Assembly (NCBI GenBank): GCA_900769545.1
Contig: CAAGGZ010000018.1
Location: 1-6,685, forward strand
Direction of reading: 5' to 3'
Length of the DNA stretch: 6,685 nucleotides
DNA from: Clostridia bacterium
GTDB lineage: Bacteria; Bacillota; Clostridia; Christensenellales; Borkfalkiaceae
A program made the position numbers and the translations under genes. The notes beneath the pieces were generated by a model. That model was not told the DNA's origin, did no database searches, and saw only the letters and a program-made list of their open reading frames with translations. Position 1 is the stretch's first letter, and the number at the start of each line of letters is the position of its first letter. This document shows, piece after piece, positions 1 through 5,200 of this stretch.

Positions 1-2035
1 ATACGGACAACGCTTCTACCGTTATTTTTTCTCCGTTACATTCCACGATTTTCGCTTCCTTGTTAAAGTTTACAAAAATCTGTATTTTCTTATCGTCCAA
101 CGCAAATGCCGTAGACAGTACCTCTTCCGCTTCATAACTGCGCCCATAATTACATTCGTAAATTACAGAACCCGTCGTATACGCAAGCGGCTTTATCATA
201 TTGCCGTAACACATAACGTCACGGTTTTCCATGTAGAAATCATGCAGATTTCTCATAAACGTCAATACGTCCTCTTCTACCGGAACCTGCGAAAAGTCTC
301 TCTGTCCCCAATAGGATTGAATAAAGCCTTTCGGATTCAATACGAGCGTAGGCATATCCCCTGCCGTAAACGAATAAGCAACCCTGTACAAATAACTGCT
401 TGCAGGCAAAAGCGAGCTCACCTGATTTCCCATAAAGTTATGTAAAAATTCATGATACAAATACGCATACAAAGGCACTGCTTTGCCGATAAAATGCGTC
501 AACTCGAAACGGTTATCCGAGAAAAGCAAGTTGGGAATAAAAGGCTCGCTTGCTGCCGATTCGCAACCGAGCAACGTTCCGTCCGCTTTTTCATTCCAAT
601 TTCTTAACAGCTTTTGCATCTCCAACGTCATCCAAGGACCTACGCAAGGCGGATGGTTATGCTCGTTGGAATAGCAGAAATATTGACCGCCGCCGTGGTT
701 TTGGTCGAGTATCTGCACGTAGTCCAAATGCTTGTTAAAGAGCGGTTCGTAAGCTTCGTCCAAGATTTCCCTGCCCTTATCCGACGCAATACATAAATCG
801 TAACCGCTTCTCTGTCCTTCGCAAATTTTACTGCGGAGCACTTTTCCGTCACGGCCTGCGCAGAACGCTTTAAACGTTTCCTTGTCTTTTAAGATTTCCT
901 TGCAATCATATTCAGGCAAGACGTTGCTCTGCTCCGTAAAGGAGAAGCCCGAACAGTACACGCCAAGCAAATGTCCTTTTTCTTTAAGCGCGTCAAAGAG
1001 CTTATCAAATTCTTCCTCGCCGCCAAACGGAGGGAATACGTAAGGAGGAGCCCAAGGCGCCGTACCTTCCCAGTGCATTAAGAGCACCATAATTTTCGCA
1101 CCCGTTGCTTTGGAGTATTTATCCACGTAAGGCAGAATATTCACATACGGGAACAACTCGTTGGGCGTCATAACGTCCATATCGTGATACCCTCTTACAG
1201 GGTACGTCAAAATAATCGGGAAATCGTGATACCAAATAGGAAGTTGTTTATTGTCTTTTACTTTTTTTATTCCGCTTGGCAAATTTGCGTAGAACCAATT
1301 TTTATAAATGTCTGCGCCGTCCTGCCAATCGCCTTCAAAAAATTGATACACCATATCATACTCGGGGACAAAATCTTCGCCGTAGCTCGCCCCGGAATAT
1401 AAACGGATCTCAATCTTGATATTTTTTTCGTCGTCAATGGAATAGTAGTCTATTTCCTTAAGAGCTCTCTCTTTATCGTGCGCGCCGATATAAAGCCCGC
1501 AACCTTCAAACAGGTACGCCAAAAACTGAGAGCAAATCATATTGGGGAAAATCCCAAACGAGCCTAAAGACGGATACTGAGGCTCTAAATGTTGCATATG
1601 GCTAGGCGCGCGTAAATCATCATCCTCTACCAAAGCGCCTTCATTGAACGGGAATAACATTTTCCCAATGCCGCCGTTTTTCACAAACGGCTTTAATATG
1701 AGCGGACACACCTCTACGTGTTCCACAATTTTGTCGGTATCGTTTTTTACTGCGACACGCAATTTGAATCCGTTTCCATTTTCCGTAATAAAAACGGTGG
1801 CGGTAATATTTTCAGGAAAATTGGAATAAACGACCGTCAAACCGCCGTCTACTTCTTTTACAGATTTTGCTTGGCGAGAAGAATAGTCGATGATATTCCC
1901 CTCTTTATCCGTTAATCTTAAGGAAAAAATATCCGATTCCTTTGCGCATATTTCAATGCCTTTGTAGGCAACGCTTGAAATGACGCCTTTTTGAAAATCA
2001 AACGTGATAACTCCGTTACTGTTTTTTAACTGCAT
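1..2035 (-). CDS. DUF6259-like TIM-barrel glycoside hydrolase-type protein, 3' end cut off
   Basis: I translated this frame by hand. It is open from the ATG at 2035 to the left edge (678 codons, no stop), so the C-terminus lies outside the window. The start is fixed by AAGGAGG five bases upstream. No signal peptide or membrane segment is seen (N-terminus MQLKNSNGVITFDFQKGV), so a cytoplasmic location is inferred. Residues 1-120 look like an N-terminal beta-sandwich. About 225-560 have the character of a TIM barrel, with an aromatic, Pro-rich stretch at 321-338 (HWEG, PWAPPYVFPPFG). Strand-end motifs QILDQNHGGG (D444) and LLGCESAASEP (E492) are my candidates for nucleophile and acid/base. Residues from about 600 look like a C-terminal beta domain. 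Overall this resembles the DUF6259 family of predicted glycosidases, related in fold to alpha-galactosidase-like enzymes. The family call is from memory of its pattern and the substrate is unknown. It probably acts on sugars released by the large upstream enzyme. Confidence 0.8.
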   Translation of the reverse strand, partial: MQLKNSNGVITFDFQKGVISSVAYKGIEICAKESDIFSLRLTDKEGNIIDYSSRQAKSVKEVDGGLTVVYSNFPENITATVFITENGNGFKLRVAVKNDTDKIVEHVEVCPLILKPFVKNGGIGKMLFPFNEGALVEDDDLRAPSHMQHLEPQYPSLGSFGIFPNMICSQFLAYLFEGCGLYIGAHDKERALKEIDYYSIDDEKNIKIEIRLYSGASYGEDFVPEYDMVYQFFEGDWQDGADIYKNWFYANLPSGIKKVKDNKQLPIWYHDFPIILTYPVRGYHDMDVMTPNELFPYVNILPYVDKYSKATGAKIMVLLMHWEGTAPWAPPYVFPPFGGEEEFDKLFDALKEKGHLLGVYCSGFSFTEQSNVLPEYDCKEILKDKETFKAFCAGRDGKVLRSKICEGQRSGYDLCIASDKGREILDEAYEPLFNKHLDYVQILDQNHGGGQYFCYSNEHNHPPCVGPWMTLEMQKLLRNWNEKADGTLLGCESAASEPFIPNLLFSDNRFELTHFIGKAVPLYAYLYHEFLHNFMGNQVSSLLPASSYLYRVAYSFTAGDMPTLVLNPKGFIQSYWGQRDFSQVPVEEDVLTFMRNLHDFYMENRDVMCYGNMIKPLAYTTGSVIYECNYGRSYEAEEVLSTAFALDDKKIQIFVNFNKEAKIVECNGEKITVEALSV

Positions 2036-2040
2036 AGCAG

Positions 2041-2047
2041 CCTCCTT
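2041..2047 (-). promoter_or_regulatory. Ribosome binding site AAGGAGG of the DUF6259-like gene
   Basis: On the minus strand the sequence reads AAGGAGG, then CTGCT, then ATG. This is a near-perfect anti-SD match with five-base spacing. It fixes the start at 2035. The 53-base gap to the preceding small ORF is A-rich and contains no terminator, so the two genes may share a transcript. Confidence 0.9.
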
Positions 2048-2088
2048 GCCTTGAAAATATTACCGCTTGTTTTTATTGTTTTATGTTT

Positions 2089-2214
2089 TTAGCCTTGGAA
2101 ATCCTCGGGGAAATCAGGCATTTCTTCCACGTTATCGTTGTTGGAAGTTCTTACAATGTCTTCTTGCGCGAAAACGATGACTTCCAATTCGATTTCTTGA
2201 TATATTCTTTTCAT
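2089..2214 (-). CDS. Small acidic protein, 41 residues, unknown function
   Basis: This ORF is complete. It begins MKRIYQEIELEVIVFAQEDI and ends PDFPEDFQG. The first half looks like one amphipathic strand or helix (IELEVIVF). An EDIVRTSNND motif follows, then an acidic, proline-containing tail. It has no Cys, no signal peptide and no membrane segment. Short ORFs of this style (MKK-Y..PE.E...F..EDI..TS) are common in Clostridia, often near genes for large surface or secreted proteins, and are annotated only as hypothetical; this comparison is from memory. GAGGA lies eight bases upstream of the ATG at 2214. An in-frame ATG at 2229 with GGAG nine bases upstream would give a 46-residue form (MRNEI added). 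The ORF sits behind a terminator and before the DUF6259-like gene. It could be a small regulatory or structural protein, or a peptide precursor. I do not assign a function. Confidence 0.7.
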   Translation of the reverse strand: MKRIYQEIELEVIVFAQEDIVRTSNNDNVEEMPDFPEDFQG

Positions 2215-2222
2215 AATTTCAT

Positions 2223-2227
2223 TCCTC
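2223..2227 (-). promoter_or_regulatory. Ribosome binding site GAGGA deciding the start of the 41-residue ORF
   Basis: The minus strand reads ATGAGGAATGAAATTATG. GAGGA is eight bases from the ATG at 2214, favouring that start. The same bases lie inside the coding region if the upstream in-frame ATG at 2229 is used, so the two start sites are partly exclusive. Confidence 0.55.
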
Positions 2228-2233
2228 ATTTTT

Positions 2234-2280
2234 AAAAACTCCGTCCAAGAGGGAAAACACTGGGAATTCCCTCTTGAACG
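2234..2280 (-). terminator. Intrinsic terminator after the large modular gene
   Basis: On the minus strand, CGTTCAAGAGGGAA (2280-2267) pairs with TTCCCTCTTGGACG (2255-2242). This forms a 14-bp stem with a single G-U pair and an 11-base loop. GAG and then TTTTT (2238-2234) follow. The structure begins nine bases after the stop codon of the large gene. The T-tract is only five long and is followed by AAAA, so some readthrough into the small ORF is plausible. No T-tract follows the stem on the plus strand, so it works in one direction only. Confidence 0.85.
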
Positions 2281-2289
2281 TAATGCCTA

Positions 2290-5200
2290 TTATCTAACTT
2301 CGACTATCGCTGCGCCAAAATCAATCGTTACGTAAGCTTTGCCGTTTTCGGTTTTATTGGGCGTAACTGCCTTACCGTTTACATATACGGTTTGACCTGC
2401 CGTGTAATCCAATGCAACCGTAAGCTGCAATCCCGTAGCGTCCCCTCTTACATTGTTGAGCTGGATTGCATTTTCATAAATCGTCAAATCATACTTAACG
2501 AAATTGAACGCAAGGTTTTCCATGCTCCACATCGTAAGGTCAGCAGGCTTTTCAGGAGCAACCGTCAATACATCGCCTTCTGCTTTAATACCGAAGAAGC
2601 CGTATGCTACTGCCGAAACAGGCAAGAAGGATTCAAGGAATTCTCTATCGAGACCAACTGCACCAACCGTACCCAAACCTTGACACTGAATGCCCTTATT
2701 ATCGTAATAATAACGATAGAAGTCATAAGGGTCGCTGCCGTTTGCTTCATAATAATCGTAAACTTCTTTATACCAATTTTGAATAGCCGTCAATCTTGCA
2801 AATGCGTCATCTGCGCCATTCGTATCGATTCGAGCCATCAAGTCATAGAACGACGTATACATAATTGCGCCGCCGTACTGACAGTTGTCGCCGAAGTCCC
2901 AATCGCCCTTCATCGCCTCATATTCACCGTTGAGCATATCCGTACCTTCTACCGTATTGGATCTGGGCGCGAATACGTAGTCATAAAGCGAACTTTCCGA
3001 TGCAAGCCAATTCATAATTGCCGTTGCCTGTTCTTCGGTTGCAATACCGTAGTAAATTGCTTCCAAATTCCAAGCTACGTAGCCGTAGTCATACCACTTG
3101 CTTTCACCGCTTGCATAACCAGCCACGAATCTGCCGTTCGTTGCATTCCAGAAGCCTGTATGATTGGTGTCTTCTGTCGTCTGACGAAGGTTCGTCAATA
3201 CTGTATCTGCAACAGACGTTAAATCATAGTTGTATGCGCAAGTACCGTTCGTGCGGCTTCTCGTTGCCGTTTTGATTGTTGCAAGGCTGGTATCAACCGT
3301 GATATTGTTGTTTGCTAAAACTTCTTCCAAATATGCAAGGTCTCTAACTGCCTTATAGAAGTACATATTGGACTGGAAGTCATACTCGGGCATATACATA
3401 ATATCCCAGTAGCCTTGAGAAATCGAATCTGAAATAGAATCAGCCGTTGCATTACCAAGCCAATTCAAATCTCCCTTCGTTCCGCCGTGACCAACGAGAT
3501 AGGATTCTTTCTTCAAGCCACGCGTAGAATCGTACATTTGCATCAAGAAGTTCATTGCTTTTCTTGCTCTGGTAATGTTTTCCGTCAAGTACTCCAAATC
3601 GCCCGTGTAATCGTAATCCGTTCTCAAAGACGAAATCAAAATGGAGTTATTGTTCGACATTCTGGTATCAAGCGTAGGACGAACGTAATTCAAACCAACG
3701 TTACCCGAAATCGTCTCGCCCGATTTGAGCGCAATTTCAATCTTGAGCTGTTTTACATACGTCGAAGTGCTTTCACCCCATGCGGATTCCGCATACATAG
3801 GCAAGTAAAGAATGTGCTCGTATTTGCCGCTATAATCGTAAGCAATAAATGCTTTTTCGTTGACGGAAACTTTCTTATCTTCGCTGAACGAAGTAGAGCT
3901 GCTCGTCGTATACCAAACGTAAATATCTTCTACGTTGGTTGCGTCGTCTATACGAAGTTCAAATTCAAGGAGCGGCGCATATTTCGTGTAAATCTTCTTA
4001 GACGACCAACTGCTGAACGAATTGGACGTGAACGTAATATTCGACGACTGACCGCTTACATTCGCATTGTACAAACCGCCAGAAACGCTTGCGCTGACGT
4101 TGCTCGACCAAGAACCGCTGTCGTCGCCGTTGAATTCCCAATGCGCAGTGCTAACCGTATCGTTATTGGGGAAAGGCCAACCCATCTTCTGTTCGCCTGT
4201 CTCAATTTCGGTATCCGTAGCGCGAACGCTGTCGTTGCTCGTCCATACGTAACCGTAATCGTCAACGGGAACAGTCGACAAGAAGTTTCTCAAACCAGTA
4301 ATTCTATTCGAGTTGTTACCCTGTTCATTGGTATACCCTTCAAAGCTGTTATACCAATAATAGGACATCGACATCCATTCGTGCGAGAAAAATTCTTTGG
4401 AGTCTACGCCTGCCGTAGCGGAGTTGACTTTCAAATTCGTACCATTTTCAACAACGCCCGAATGACGTTTGAAGTAGTCGTTTAAGAAGAAGTCTAAATC
4501 TTCGTCCGAGCTTTCGAAGTAGAGCGTTTCCTTACTTTCTTTGTCATAAGTTGTATTTGCCGCGCCGATGGTAAATTGGAAACCGTCCGCAGTTTTCACA
4601 AAGCCGCTAACGTTAAAGATAAAATCACCCATCTTTACGTTCGAGGAGCTGCCGCTCGACAAACGCGCGCCGTTGACAACCGCCGAGGTTATGTCGCCAT
4701 CTACCTTTACTGTAACCGTATAGCTGTCTTCAGCAACGGAAAAATCGGTAATTTCATAATCGCCGGCTACGTCGGTTTTTTCAAACGAATAGTCGTCTGT
4801 ATTCCAAGTGATGTTTGCAACGTTGTTGATATAATTCAGAATGGTTGCGTTTGTCTTATAAGCAGGATTGTTTTCGTCGTTGTATGCAGACAACGATACT
4901 TCATAAATGCTTCTTGCGTTGTTTTCAGCAACGTACGGCGTATATACGTAGTCGACGCCTGTCGTAAATTCTATCAACAAATAACCTCTTGCCGAGAAAG
5001 AACGCGCATATTGATATTCAGAGATATTAACAAGGGCAGCCGCATACGTCCAAGTAGGCTCATTTTCACTGCCCTCCGCATCAGGACCGCCTACTCGCCA
5101 TGCTCCACCGCAATCTACGTCTATGCAAGTTCCGTCAGGGAAATTGTCGTGTTCAAAATCGGAAACATAAGAAAGATAATCAGTAGGAGTAACCAATACG

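Noticed and set aside
2048..2088. TAATAT in the A-rich gap before the DUF6259-like gene as a promoter
   Set aside because: No -35 element is visible at suitable spacing and the A-rich composition makes such matches likely by chance.
2262..2271. Perfect palindrome GGGAATTCCC as an operator
   Set aside because: It overlaps the loop and arm of the terminator hairpin, is only ten bases, and can arise by chance from the stem sequence.
2285..2300. GATAAT at the end of the large gene as a -10 box for the small ORF
   Set aside because: There is no acceptable -35 hexamer at 16-18 bases, so the match is too weak to call a promoter.
3487..4485. Long plus-strand open frames (2392-3222, 3487-4485, 4576-5286, 5719-6009, 6040-6483) as possible genes
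   Set aside because: All lie in exact codon register opposite the large minus-strand gene and stay open because that gene rarely uses TTA, CTA or TCA. Their products are Arg/Ile/Cys-rich with no domain and no ribosome sites that stand out.
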